A stretch of DNA of 64,000 nt from Hymenoscyphus infarciens (taxonomy: Eukaryota; Ascomycota; Leotiomycetes; Helotiales; Helotiaceae), in NCBI GenBank assembly GCA_001414345.1, contig LLCB01000040.1, positions 124,001 through 188,000 on the forward strand, given 5' to 3'. Position 1 is the first letter of the stretch; every line of letters starts with the position of its first letter. Position numbers and translations under genes: made by a program. The notes beneath the pieces are model-generated. The model ran no database searches, had not been told where the DNA came from, and was given only the letters and a program-made list of their open reading frames with translations. Below are positions 46,604 through 56,599 of this stretch, piece by piece.

Positions 46604-49461
46604 TCATTTCTTTACCTTCGACATACGAACATTAAAACCGACAGGATCGATCATCCAATACATTGTAATTCTTGGTAGCTTGTCCTTCGATGCAAACTCG
46701 TTGTCGAAATTTTGCAGAATTCCTGTCAAACACGTACGAAACTCTAGCAGTGATAGATCACGACCAACACACACTCGTGTTCCCTTCCCAAACTTGCGAA
46801 ATGTTAGAACAACCAGGTCAGAGATTTTAGATGAATTGACTTACAGCCAAGAAGATATTCTCCATTTTCCTCAAAGCGACTTCATCTGCCTCGATCTAAC
46901 GCTTAGGCTTGAACTCCTTGGTGTCTTTCCCCCAAACTTCAAGGTCACGATGGGCCAATGGGTCACGTATTGTGGAACACTGACTATTCCAGGTTGTTCC
47001 TGGCACATGAGACCCGCTTGCTTCCATACCACCTTCGGGAACGACACGCTCCATTGGGGGCGAATTTGAGGAATACACTCTAAGCGATTCTTTTATTACC
47101 GCATTCCTGGGAAATGATGCTTCGTGAGCTGGAGTACCAATGATTGATTTTGGGATGCATACAAATAAGATTTGGACTCATTAGTTTCTACTTCGTCGGA
47201 TTTTTTGGTGCGAAGTTCTACAACCAGTCGTTCATATGCCTTTGGGTTGGTTCAGAGATAGTAGAATACCGTGCTCCGGGTCACCGCAACTTCAGCGGCT
47301 GCTGCGAAACTTTGAGATGTTAGCATGGCTTTAGATTCAAGCATGCTTACTCACAATGTTTCGCATAGAATATTCACAGCTTCTGTGTGCTGCTCCTGCT
47401 TGTCATCCACAGTATTTCGTGCTGCCAGTACTTTGCATATAAGTGTCTTGTCACAGGTGTGCGGTTGCGAGTTGTGTTTTTTTATTCTTGTTTCAATCTC
47501 CTAATGGATAGTTAGTCAGTATTATCAATATTGGTAGGTAAAAAAAACTTGCTGCTTAGAACCCCTGGGTGGGATCAGGAAATGTTTGAAGTCGTCGAAG
47601 AAAGCTCATGACGCGATCATTTGCGAGGGTCCACGAACACCACTCCGGATTTTACCTAAGCATAGCTGTATATTATCTCAGCTCTCATCCCCTAGAATAA
47701 AGATATTAGCCTTAGGCAAGAGGTTGAGGCTTAACCCCCCCCACCCCCTGCTACCACTATTACCGATTAGGCTTAGACACCCCCCTTAACCCCTGCTATT
47801 CTAACTTCTTTATTCTAGGGTCTAAAGGAATTTGGTAATTTTTTTAGTAAGAACGATAACTATAAGGTTAGGCCTTTAACTTTAACCGAATATACCTTAA
47901 TAACTACTCCTCTAGGTATATTAGAGTAAGGATAGAATAAAAATTTATCTATTTTTATATTAGATAATATATACTTTATAATAGTACTAAACGTCCTCTA
48001 GAGAAAGTACTAAGTAGTAAAACCGAGTCTTAAATTCTAGAATAATAACTATTAAATCGCGAAATTGCTTTTCTACGAGTACTTAGTAATAACGCTATCT
48101 ATTAATACTATATAAGCTATATAAGGTAGAAGTCGTATTTCTCTACTAGAATATAAAGAAACCTTTCTATTTAAAGTATTATTTAAAAAGTAAATAAGGG
48201 AGTAAGAGAATAGGTGTTTTACTTAAGCGAAACCCTCTATCTAAAAATTAGTATATCGAGCTTATTTTAAGAGCTATTAAGACAAGGGTAGGCTTAAAAG
48301 AAAGCTATAATCTTACTCTATAATATGCTAAAAACTAGGCTTTATAGAGACTTCTTAAGGTAGTCTAATTAAGAAGTGTTTAAGTAGTTAATAGTAAAAA
48401 CTCTTATATCTAATATATCTAATCCTTTTCCTTACTTTATACTAACTTTATAAGAGTATACTATAACTAATTTAAAAGCTATTAAGCTCGTATATAGTTA
48501 GCTAGAAAAGTCTTCTTCTATTCTATCTAAAAAGTATATAATAAGCTTAATAGAGTATTATTAGTAGGGAAAGTAGAGGGGTAGAAATATAGTCTTAAAA
48601 TCAGCTATGGTTGTCGGTCTTACTAAAGAAATAACTAAATTCCCTTAGACGCTAGGGCGGCTATTTAGGATAGGGGGATATAATTAGTAGATAGGGTGGG
48701 GGGGTGGGGGTGGTGGCTAGTAAGTAGAACCAAAAAGCTAATAAGCCCGGGCGGCTGAGTTTACTAAGATAAGCTACATAGCTTGTGATGGGTTTGAAAG
48801 TGTAAAACCAACGATTAAAATCACTGCGACCTCTCATATACCCAAAATGGCAGCCGAAGATCAGTGCAAATGTAACATCAAAAGACGAATAGAATGCCCA
48901 GTATGAAATATCCAATACCTCACCAGTTATTTGTTCCATTTCTTGAACGAAAACCTCGACGCTTTATTTGATTTCTTCTTGGCAAAATGGAGCGCTGCCA
49001 GTCATGTTTTTGACCAAGTCAATCTTCATCCGTTTATTTTTTTTAATGCATTTTGAGTGGTAAAGACTTTATCAAGCGGGTATCCTTTATAAAGGGGACG
49101 GAAGACATCGTGAAATCTGCTCTTTATATTTATTTGAGCCCATTGCCACAAAACAGTTTTGGAATTCACAAACCTTGAGAAATTTATTTTTGACATCGTA
49201 AACCGTGTAGATTACCGACGAGCTGGATAATGAGACACGATTTGGGCCAATTCTCACGACAGACCCATATTCTTCATGTAACCTTGCATAATTCATTAGA
49301 CCATCGCCGCATAGAAGGAGCCAATTTCGGTACTGTGCAGAGAAATTAGCAGGAATAGGGCCGGGAATTTTCGTAATTCTAGGTCGTCGGAGCCGAATAG
49401 TAGAAACCAAGAAGAAAACAAGAGAGCAATTTAAGCAAACGGCTACTCAAATTTTATTCAT
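46604..49461 (-). pseudogene. Cytochrome P450 pseudogene split by an AT-rich insertion
   Basis: On the minus strand, ATG at 49461-49459 is followed by a TGA at codon 5 (49449-49447). After it come a hydrophobic anchor, the hinge IPGPIPANF, and LHEEYGSVVRIGPNRVS (about 49240-49290). ISYWAFYSSFDVTFALIFGCHFGYM, a helix C-D-like region, lies at about 48835-48915. The match breaks near 48700 and an AT-rich insert follows. It resumes with VFYYL-stop-TNPKAYERLVVEL (TGA at 47252-47254), PPMERVVPEGG...VPG (about 46990-47060), and the heme-binding loop FGKGTRVCVG with its axial Cys (about 46765-46795), ending ITMYWMIDPVGFNVRMSKVKK at TGA 46604-46606. Multiple stops, small deletions and the insertion make it non-functional. 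The parent would have been a fungal monooxygenase of the pisatin-demethylase-like type. Confidence 0.85.
47690..48700. mobile_element. AT-rich, TpA-rich insertion inside the P450 pseudogene
   Basis: About 1 kb of very AT-rich sequence, dominated by TA, TTA and CTA words, separates the two halves of the P450 relic. Both edges carry C-rich/G-rich runs (CCCCCCCCACCCCC near 47739; GGGTGGGGGGGTGGGGG near 48696) in inverted orientation. Near the left edge CCCTAGAATAAAGA (about 47690) faces its reverse complement TCTTTATTCTAGGG (about 47807), a hairpin of about 130 bp. Coding capacity is absent. This is consistent with an inserted transposon later mutated by RIP; boundaries are approximate and no target duplication was resolved. 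Confidence 0.5.
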
Positions 49462-49621
49462 ATTGATTCAGAAAAACGGTGCTCGAGAATAGACTGAACA
49501 GTGATGTATTTTATCACTCATCTAAGGAATCCGCCCCAACCATCAAGATCTTTTCCTCAAATGAAAGTGGAATGTATTCCAACCATTTGTTTACACGTGA
49601 CCTCTTTTTCGCCCCCAAGGG

Positions 49622-49950
49622 CCTCTGGCTCACTCGTGGGTTACTCATGGATCACTCGTAGCTTACTCGTGGCTAACTCAAAAGTTATTTTTGGCCCCCA
49701 AATGTAGGTTGGTTTACTTGCCATTTTGTAGCTTACTCGACATTTCACCAGCTTACCTAGTACTCGAGTAACATTTTTTAGCCTCTAAAATATAGTTGGC
49801 TCACTCGGTATTTATAGCTTACTCGACAAGTGGTAGCTTAACCAACAATCTTCCAGCTTACCCAACAATTATACAGCTTACCCACAACCACAATGTTCAG
49901 CCCCCAGATTTTGATGTTTGGCTTACTTGACAATTGTATAGTTTACTGGC
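49622..49950. repeat. Degenerate AGCTTACTCGACAA-type repeat array
   Basis: Over about 330 bp the words GGCTCACTCG, AGCTTACTCG, AGCTTACCCAACAAT and GCTTACTTGACAATT recur at least a dozen times. Spacing is about 20-24 bp, clearest at 49815-49950. There is no ORF. The rest of the interval 49462-50382 (P450 5' flank and Yop1-like gene 3' flank) holds no gene. Confidence 0.6.
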
Positions 49951-50382
49951 TACCCACTCTTCAACACAAACGCTCGTATAGAACCCAGACTTGGGCATTG
50001 GCAGCAACGCAGTATCGAGGGTGCCAATAACTATCGGTGATCTTTATCTCGATACCTCTTGGATCGATAACCAAATATTTGACCGACCTCACACTTACAC
50101 GACAACGCATCAAACGCATAAAGAGCATAAACAAACTCACATCAATGCAACGAAATATATGAAAAGAAATTCTTAGGAGTAGTGCATTGGTAAAGTATAA
50201 TGAACGTTTCAAGTCCCACGCAACAACCCTATTCCGATCGATCATCCTGTTAAAAAATCACGAAGGCACCTCTACCCTATCCCTTTCCCAATCCAGCCGT
50301 GAGGCCATCACCAACCTAACACCAAAGAATAAAATCATAAACCCCTGTACCCGTACGCAGCAAAAACCAACATAAACAAAAA

Positions 50383-51644
50383 TCAATAATCAAGACCAGA
50401 ACTTTTACCCTGGTCTTCTCCCCGAGGAGGATCACTCATAGGTGTATCAACACCCGCAGCAGGTTGTGCACCCCAACTCCAAGGTAACCAACTTCCACTA
50501 CTCACCGTTCTCCGCTTTTGCGATCCAAAGGCCTCAGTACCACTCTCAGCATCAATCTTTTCGAAATCGCCCTCGCTCTTACGGCTGCTTAACCCGCTAG
50601 CAGAACTCTTTGGTCGTTCATTGGGTTCTTCCTCGCTACTAGCATTGCCATCAAATTGCATACTCGGTACATGTCTAGCCCGAACAGGGCTACTTTGAAG
50701 TGTATTCGCCTCTTTATCGAGAGCGGAGAGGAGGATAGAAAGGCGTTCTCGTTGCGCGGCGATGAAAGATAGTCGTTCTTCGCCCTGGACACTTGGTGGG
50801 ATTAGTGTTCCCGAATTTGACAGGTCCCGGGTGGAACTAGTGATTCCGCCTTCGCGGGAGGTGGCGGCGCTAACTGCTGAGGCTAGGAGGGAGTAGAAGT
50901 CGGTTGCAGTGTTGCCATTTCCTGTGTTTGTAGATTGTGCAGGTCTGGCTGCAGGCAGGTTGAAGCGCGCCATGAGACTTTGTGTGTAGGAGTATGGGGT
51001 TGGGGTTGCTGGTGGTGTAGGCTCCCTTGGGGGGAAACCGAGGACATTTTGTTTGATGAATTCGATGGCTTGTTTGAGGTAGGTGAGACCTGCTGCTTTT
51101 GCGCGGTCGTGGGCGGAGGATATGAATTCATCGATGGCGAGTTCGTTCTCGTAGAGGAAGGGATGGACGTGGGATTGGTATAGAACTCGGGCGCCCTGCG
51201 TTTGTGGTAGGATGAGGTAGAGGAGGAAGAACAAACGGAACCACGAGTAAAAGGGAACCCTAAACAAAGCATTTATTAGAGACTCGATTTCTTTTCTCGG
51301 GCCTTGAAAGCTTCGCATATGCATACCAGAAGAGAATAAACCCGGCCCACGATTCAAAGAGTAGGGCACAAGCCAAAACCACCCAGTACATGAGCCATGG
51401 CTTAAGGAGTGCCGGATCCGCGGTTTTGAGAGCTTTGTAGGATGCGAAGACGGGGAAGAGGAAGGTTGGGATAGAACTAGAAGGTTGTTAGCATCTGTAA
51501 AGCATCATTGCAGGATTTTATAATATGCATAGGGTTGGCGTTTAAGGAGTGGAGTTTGCAACTCGTGGGGTCAAGAGGAATGATGTATGGCGGGGTAGTT
51601 GGAAAGGAAGCTTACGATAAGAGTCTGGCGAATGTATCAAACAT
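50383..51644 (-). CDS. TB2/DP1/HVA22 (REEP/Yop1-type) membrane-shaping protein
   Basis: Exons 51616-51644, 51327-51476 and 50383-51259 encode 351 aa. The joined N-terminal half reads MFDTFARLLSSIPTFLFPVFASYKAL...WLMYWVVLACALLFESWAGFILFWVPFYSWFRLFFLLYLILPQTQGARVLYQ...PFLYENELAIDEFI, the full TB2/DP1/HVA22 domain with its paired reticulon-like hairpins. A long Ser/Thr/Pro-rich cytosolic tail follows (about residues 130-351), longer than Yop1 and more like REEP1-4-type fungal proteins. The family shapes tubular ER. The first intron has donor GTAAGC and the second GTATGC; both split codons and keep the frame. Confidence 0.92.
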
Positions 51645-52526
51645 GGTCAAACTGTGAAGGCCCAACTCTGGGAAGGCAGATGGTAGGATTGGTGATTTAG
51701 TTGTCGTCCTCTTGCTATGTAGGTTGAGATGGGCGTTGGTAGAGTTCGAGAACAAAGACGGGTCACCTGCGAGTAATTAGCGAGTCATCAAGGTTGGGTA
51801 CGTGAGCGTGAGGCGTGAGGCGTGAGGCGTGAGGGAGGAGGCGACTCCAGGGTCCCAGGTGGCGGGAGGAGGGACCTCGGGAATGGTGGAGCTTTAGCCG
51901 CGATTCCGCTCCTTATCTGGCTGCCTTATCAAAAGCAATTCCGGGGTGTGACAGGGCTGCTTCAACGCCAACGAATTAATGACGATGGCTGGCTGAATTC
52001 AATCTGGGGGAAACGATCATTTATTTGAGACTCTAGAATTACTCTGTAATAGAGTATCAAGCTTCCTCGATTTTAAAATGAAGTAGTTAATATATAGATA
52101 AAAGGGTAGAGGGGTAGAGTAGAAGATGGAGTTTTGGGGAACGAAGCCAGCTGGACTTTGAGCCGCTTGTGGCCATTCCAGCCACCTACACTTTTAGTGG
52201 CTTGCCTGCATCGCGGGAACATCAGCTGCATGGATTGAACAGCACAGCACACCTGCAGCACAGCTCACGAGAACCAAGTGACCGACAACGGCGAACAGAT
52301 TCAGGCGGGGGAAGAAGTAGGACTATGAGGTGAATCTAGGCGTGCCGTGAAAAATATATTGAAACCTAAGCGGGTGAAATTTCAGGTCACCTCTACCCCT
52401 CCCTCGCTCCTTCCTTTTCATAAGAACTGACATATTTCAGTTCCTCAAATTATAACTTAACCTTAACCGCCCACCTCAGAAATCACAACCAACAAAACCC
52501 CGATATACAAAATCGAAACAACAATC
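51645..52526. other. Divergent intergenic region with short GCGTGAG tandem repeat
   Basis: About 880 bp between the divergent Yop1-like and TANGO2 genes. Four near-perfect GTGAGGC units sit at about 51808-51833. A CT/CA-rich leader runs into the TANGO2 ATG at 52527. No gene was seen. Confidence 0.45.
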
Positions 52527-53597
52527 ATGTGCATCGTCCTCATCACCACAGCCCACCCCTCCTACCCCCTCATAATCCTCGACAACCGCGACGAGTTCAT
52601 CCTCCGTCCCACCAGCCGCCCTCACTGGTGGTCCTCGCACCACCAAGAAATCCTCTCCGCACGAGACCTCCAGCGCGCAGAGCAGGGAACATGGATGGGA
52701 ATCACGAAAGCCGGGAACTTTGCTGTCTTAACGAATTACCGGGAAACGGATACGCACGATGCGGAACATCCTATACAAGGGACGAAGAGTAGAGGGGGCA
52801 TGGTGACGGCGTGGTTGGAGAGTCCGGAGCATGAGAGTACGGAGCATTTTGTTCATCGGATGCTTGATGGCGAGGGGGTGGCGGGGATTGGGGGCTTCTC
52901 GCTGCTCTGTGGGAAGTTGAGGAGGGATAGGGAGGGGGAAGGGGTTGAGGCTTTGGGAATTATCTCGAATCGGTGTGGGAGTTCGGGTGATGTTCCTTGG
53001 ATTGCGGGGGAGAGGGGGGAGGTTTATGGATTGAGTAATACTTTATACGACGACCCAGTCTCCTGGCCAAAAGTCGAAAGGGGAAAGGAATTGTTGGTGG
53101 GTGTTGTGGAGGAAGCGATTGAGTCCAAGTTAGGAGAGGAAGAATTGGTGGACCGATTATACAAGTTACTCGACACCGATACCCTACCCAAAAACGAAGG
53201 CCAGGAGTTCGAGGAATATATATACCAACTCCGAAAATCAATATTCATCCCCGCGATTGGAAGTGAAACTCCAGGACCAACACCCAAAGCCGATGCCATC
53301 GCAGGCGCCAACCCTGGAATTGCAACCGGCAATGCCGAAAGGTTGATTGCAGAATTCAGATCCACGGAAGTACCTACCCCCACAGCAGCCCCATTGACAG
53401 GAATCTACGGAACCCAACGACAAACCATTATCCTCGTGGATTGGGAAGGAAATGTATCTTTCCGGGAACGGGCTTTGTGGGATGAGCAGGGAAAGGCGAT
53501 ACCGAGAGGCGAAGGGGATATGAAATTTGAATTCAAGATTGAGGGGTGGAATGGAGAAAGTAAGGGAAATGAAGTACTTCCCCAGGCTGTATTGTGA
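52527..53597 (+). CDS. TANGO2 / NRDE family protein
   Basis: A single exon of 356 aa from ATG 52527. The N-terminus MCIVLITTAHPSYPLIILDNRDE has the family's invariant Cys2 and the NRDE motif (residues 20-23). It continues with RPTSRPHWW, LSARDLQRAEQGTWMGITKAGNFAVLTNYRE and GGFSLLCGKL. A weakly conserved C-terminal half follows, with YGLSNTLYDDPVSWPKVERGKELL and YGTQRQTIILVDWEGNVSFRERAL. TANGO2 proteins are cytosolic or mitochondrial, implicated in Golgi organisation, haem trafficking and lipid metabolism; the biochemical activity is unsettled. Cys2 after Met removal would make it an Ntn-hydrolase-like fold. The length is somewhat above the usual 270-300 aa. Confidence 0.95.
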   Translation: MCIVLITTAHPSYPLIILDNRDEFILRPTSRPHWWSSHHQEILSARDLQRAEQGTWMGITKAGNFAVLTNYRETDTHDAEHPIQGTKSRGGMVTAWLESPEHESTEHFVHRMLDGEGVAGIGGFSLLCGKLRRDREGEGVEALGIISNRCGSSGDVPWIAGERGEVYGLSNTLYDDPVSWPKVERGKELLVGVVEEAIESKLGEEELVDRLYKLLDTDTLPKNEGQEFEEYIYQLRKSIFIPAIGSETPGPTPKADAIAGANPGIATGNAERLIAEFRSTEVPTPTAAPLTGIYGTQRQTIILVDWEGNVSFRERALWDEQGKAIPRGEGDMKFEFKIEGWNGESKGNEVLPQAVL

Positions 53598-54318
53598 AAG
53601 GCTGATGAAAAAATTGTTATAGAAAATGGATAGGCAAGTCTTGGTATGATGGCGTATAGGTAGACTGGAATAAAAGTGAAGATTTTCCGTTCCCCCCTTT
53701 CCTTTTGGTTTGTGCTGTAGTTGCAACATCAAAGTTTTTGGGTGTTGAAGTAATTGCCAACAGTGATTGTGAATAACTTTATGCGCATGATTGTCTGGTT
53801 GCGAAAACCCCCGATAGTCATGAAGATAAAGATTCATACTTCTTTGTTGTTGTAATCCAAACTGCTTTCATTGGATGGTGACCATATCAATCAAAGTCTA
53901 ACAAGCACTAAATCATTGTAAGAAAAGAAGTCATGGCAAGATTGGTGAAGCATCATTTTGCCATCGTCTGATCTTCAATCATGAATTATAGTATAATAGT
54001 TGTTTGGTGCATCATCATCATCATCTCATCTTTATTCACGTAATTTTTTGATCCCCTCGTTGTTTTGGTGAAGAATCTTCTGATCTTCATTTATTTCGTT
54101 TGTGAAATATCGTCTTATCTTTATTCATGGAATTATAATCTATCCTACTTTTTTGTGAAATATTTTCGTTGTTGTAGTCTAATTATTAGTGCCTATACCA
54201 AATAAGTCTAGAAGTAGCAAGTTTTTTGAGATATTGTCTGCTTTTTCATTTATGAAATTATACTCTTTTACTTACGAGTTGTAGATGAGGATTAGAGCCA
54301 AATTTCTTTTGCTTTATG
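53598..54318. repeat. AT-rich degenerate tandem repeat, left of the LTR element
   Basis: From about 53920, variants of TGGTGAAGMATC, TGTGAAATATYGTC and ATCTTTATTCATGGAATTATA recur roughly every 70-90 bp up to the element's target site. The sequence is AT-rich and non-coding. It resembles a decayed minisatellite. Bases 53598-53900 are the TANGO2 3' flank. Confidence 0.45.
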
Positions 54319-54430
54319 TGTGACGTATTTTTGGGTTGAAAACGCTCTGAGGAGCTTAAATTTAAGAGGTGAAAACTCTACTATATATACAGGGAAAAGG
54401 GGTCACATGAGACCCCCTTTTTCCGTGACA
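54319..54430. repeat. Left LTR of the small LTR element
   Basis: 112 bp, TGTGACG...CGTGACA. It carries CACATG where the right LTR and the solo LTR have CACGTG, and a TATATATA box. Confidence 0.85.
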
Positions 54431-55216
54431 CACCCCTTAGGTCTAGGAAAACGACAGCTTCCTAGGCCTATAAACTCAAACCAGATTACAAAAGAACCCC
54501 TTAACTACATCGCCCCCTATTCCTACTATAGAGAAAACCTACAGAGCTATACATATTACTTCAAACTCCTAAACAGCGATTCCATAGCATTCAAGGGTAA
54601 AGTCCCACTCCCAGATCCTATCCAACTTCCTCCCTTATACTCTAGCACTTTATCAGCTCTAGCTTTTTAGTAAAGACAGCGGGTAGCGTTCGTAAGAGGT
54701 AGTAGCTCGTAGTTAGCGTTGTATTTATATGCTAGCTTCGTAGAGTACTAGGCTTCTAAATTCGAATATATCTTCGAGCACCTCTTAGGGTAAGCCAGCG
54801 CGCCGCTGGGCTTCCGGTTTTGAATGCACCCCTGAGAGTGGCGGTGGCCAGCTTCGTAGCTGGGCTTATGCAAGCTTGTCGAGAGAGTGAGCTGCCGAAT
54901 TGAGGTATGCCTACTCGTAGTAGGGCTTTCGCTATATTCGAAGTTGAGAGCGTCCCGTGGGAGAGTCCCGTCTACGCTTGTTAGGAGAGTCCTTGTTCGC
55001 GCTTGTTGAGAAAGTCTCGTATTCGAAGTTAGGAGAGCCCTGCTTTAAGGGCTTTTGAGTGCTCGTCGAGAGTAAGCATCGAGGAGTTATTTACGCTAAC
55101 CGACAGCGGAGAGCGTTCTAAATACGTCGTAACGTTAAATGCGTAAGCAGAAGATAAAGAAGTAAGAGTATACTATAAGTGTAAAGTACACTGTATGTAT
55201 AAACCGGGCTTATAAC

Positions 55217-55328
55217 TGTGACGTATTTTTGGGTTGAAAACGCTCTAAGGAGCTTGAATTTAGGAGGTGAAAACTCTGCTATATATACAGGGAAAAGGGG
55301 TCACGTGAGACCCCCTTTTTCCGTGACA
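55217..55328. repeat. Right LTR of the small LTR element
   Basis: 112 bp, about 95% identical to the left copy, immediately followed by the TTATG target-site duplication. Confidence 0.85.
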
Positions 55329-56200
55329 TTATGTTTTATAAGTTTTGTTAGAGAGTGTGATTTTTTATTTTTAGAATTGTGATCTCTTGGTTTAGAAGAA
55401 CGGAAAGAAATAGTTCTTGCGACTTTTATTAGAGTAAAGGGAATTAGGATTTCTTTTTATTCTTAATTTTCTATATTTGGTTAAATATTTATATAGTTTA
55501 AATATAGTATAAGCGATTAGATATATAACCTTCATTTGTAGAACTCTGATCTTCTATCTATTTAAGAAACTTAGTAGTATAGTTTTACTTCCGCTTTATA
55601 TTAAGAGAGAAGTGAAGCTTCTTGATTTTTCTCAATATTTAGTAGCTTCTTTTAAGGTACTTATTATTTATATCTGATTGAATAGTTCTTTTAAAGAAAT
55701 AAACTTAAGACTTTTAGAAGAGAAGGATACTCTTAGTATTCTATACGTTTAGAAGAATTAAAGAGAAGTAAGTTTGTATTTTGGTTTAATGTTTAGTAAG
55801 TTCTTTTGAATAGCTTGATTGTTTCTTCTATAATAAGCACTTTGTTTATAAAGTTTAGGTTACGGTGTCTCTGAAAGAAAAACACAGCTTTTGTTTTCCT
55901 TATTATCTAGTAATTTTATTTAAAGAATCTGTTTATTTCGTCAGAACCAAGCACTCTTTTAATATAAATGAAGTTACGACGTTTATAATAAAACTAGAGC
56001 CTCCGTTCTTCTTCGTGTTTAGTAAACACCTTTGGAAACCTTGATTATTCAGTAATTATTAGATAATTATTTGGTTTAAATGTAGCTACGATGATTAAAA
56101 ATAAATCTGTAAAACTGCTATTTTCTAGATATTAAGTAAGTTTTTTTGAAAACTTGATTTTTCGTATCTGATCAAATGACCCTTTGGTTTGAACGTGTTT
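55329..56200. repeat. AT-rich degenerate minisatellite, right of the LTR element
   Basis: A motif like TTTAGTAAGTTCTTTTGAA...CTTGATT recurs near 55795, 55910, 56015 and 56133 (about 105-120 bp apart). It alternates with TGGTTTAAATG and TACGAYG words. Weaker versions extend left to about 55430. It is strongly AT- and TA-rich with no ORF. The TTATG element seems to have inserted into this kind of repeat landscape. Bases 56201-56599 are the promoter or leader of the next gene. Confidence 0.5.
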
Positions 56201-56599
56201 ACGAGACACGATGTATTACGACATTCCTCGTCAAGCTATCTAGTCTCAGGAGAATTGCTGCATAGGTGGCTGCACGTCATGCATTGCTGCGAAATCCCCC
56301 CTGATGGGAATGTTCTGCCAAGTCGGCTAATTCTAAACACCAAAACCTCTCCTTTTTGGACCAAAACACCACATCTAACAACCTAGAAACTCAAAGGCTA
56401 CATCCTAAAGTCACTCAGAATGAAAGCGCGAATTTCCTGTCCATTTTACCTTTTTCCAGAGGTGCAAACCTGGAAGCTCAGGCAGGCCTTTGTCGACTAA
56501 GCAACGCGCCCAATGTTTTTCCCTCTTTCAGTACGCGAAGCCAGCCTTGTTCCATCCCTTCAACCCATCCAACAACACTACCTCTTTTTGCTCTTCACC

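Larger units (their letters stand above)
54319..55328. mobile_element. Small LTR-flanked non-autonomous element (TRIM-like) with 5-bp target duplication
   Basis: Two direct repeats of 112 bp (54319-54430 and 55217-55328) begin TGTGACG and end CGTGACA, the TG..CA rule. They differ at only five sites, all G/A transitions. The element is flanked by TTATG on the left (54314-54318) and TTATG on the right (55329-55333). Inner flanks of the individual repeats do not match, so the whole 1,010-bp unit was inserted as one. The internal 786 bp has no gag or pol; an open stretch at 54320-54670 has no ATG. Each LTR holds CTATATATA, and the right one holds CACGTG. No convincing primer-binding site or polypurine tract was seen. 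The internal part has short GGAGAGTC repeats. Confidence 0.85.

Noticed and set aside
54319..55328. Interpretation as two independent MITE copies with TGTSACG termini
   Set aside because: The only 5-bp duplication is outside the pair (TTATG); inner flanks of each copy do not match, so the pair plus core behaves as one LTR element.
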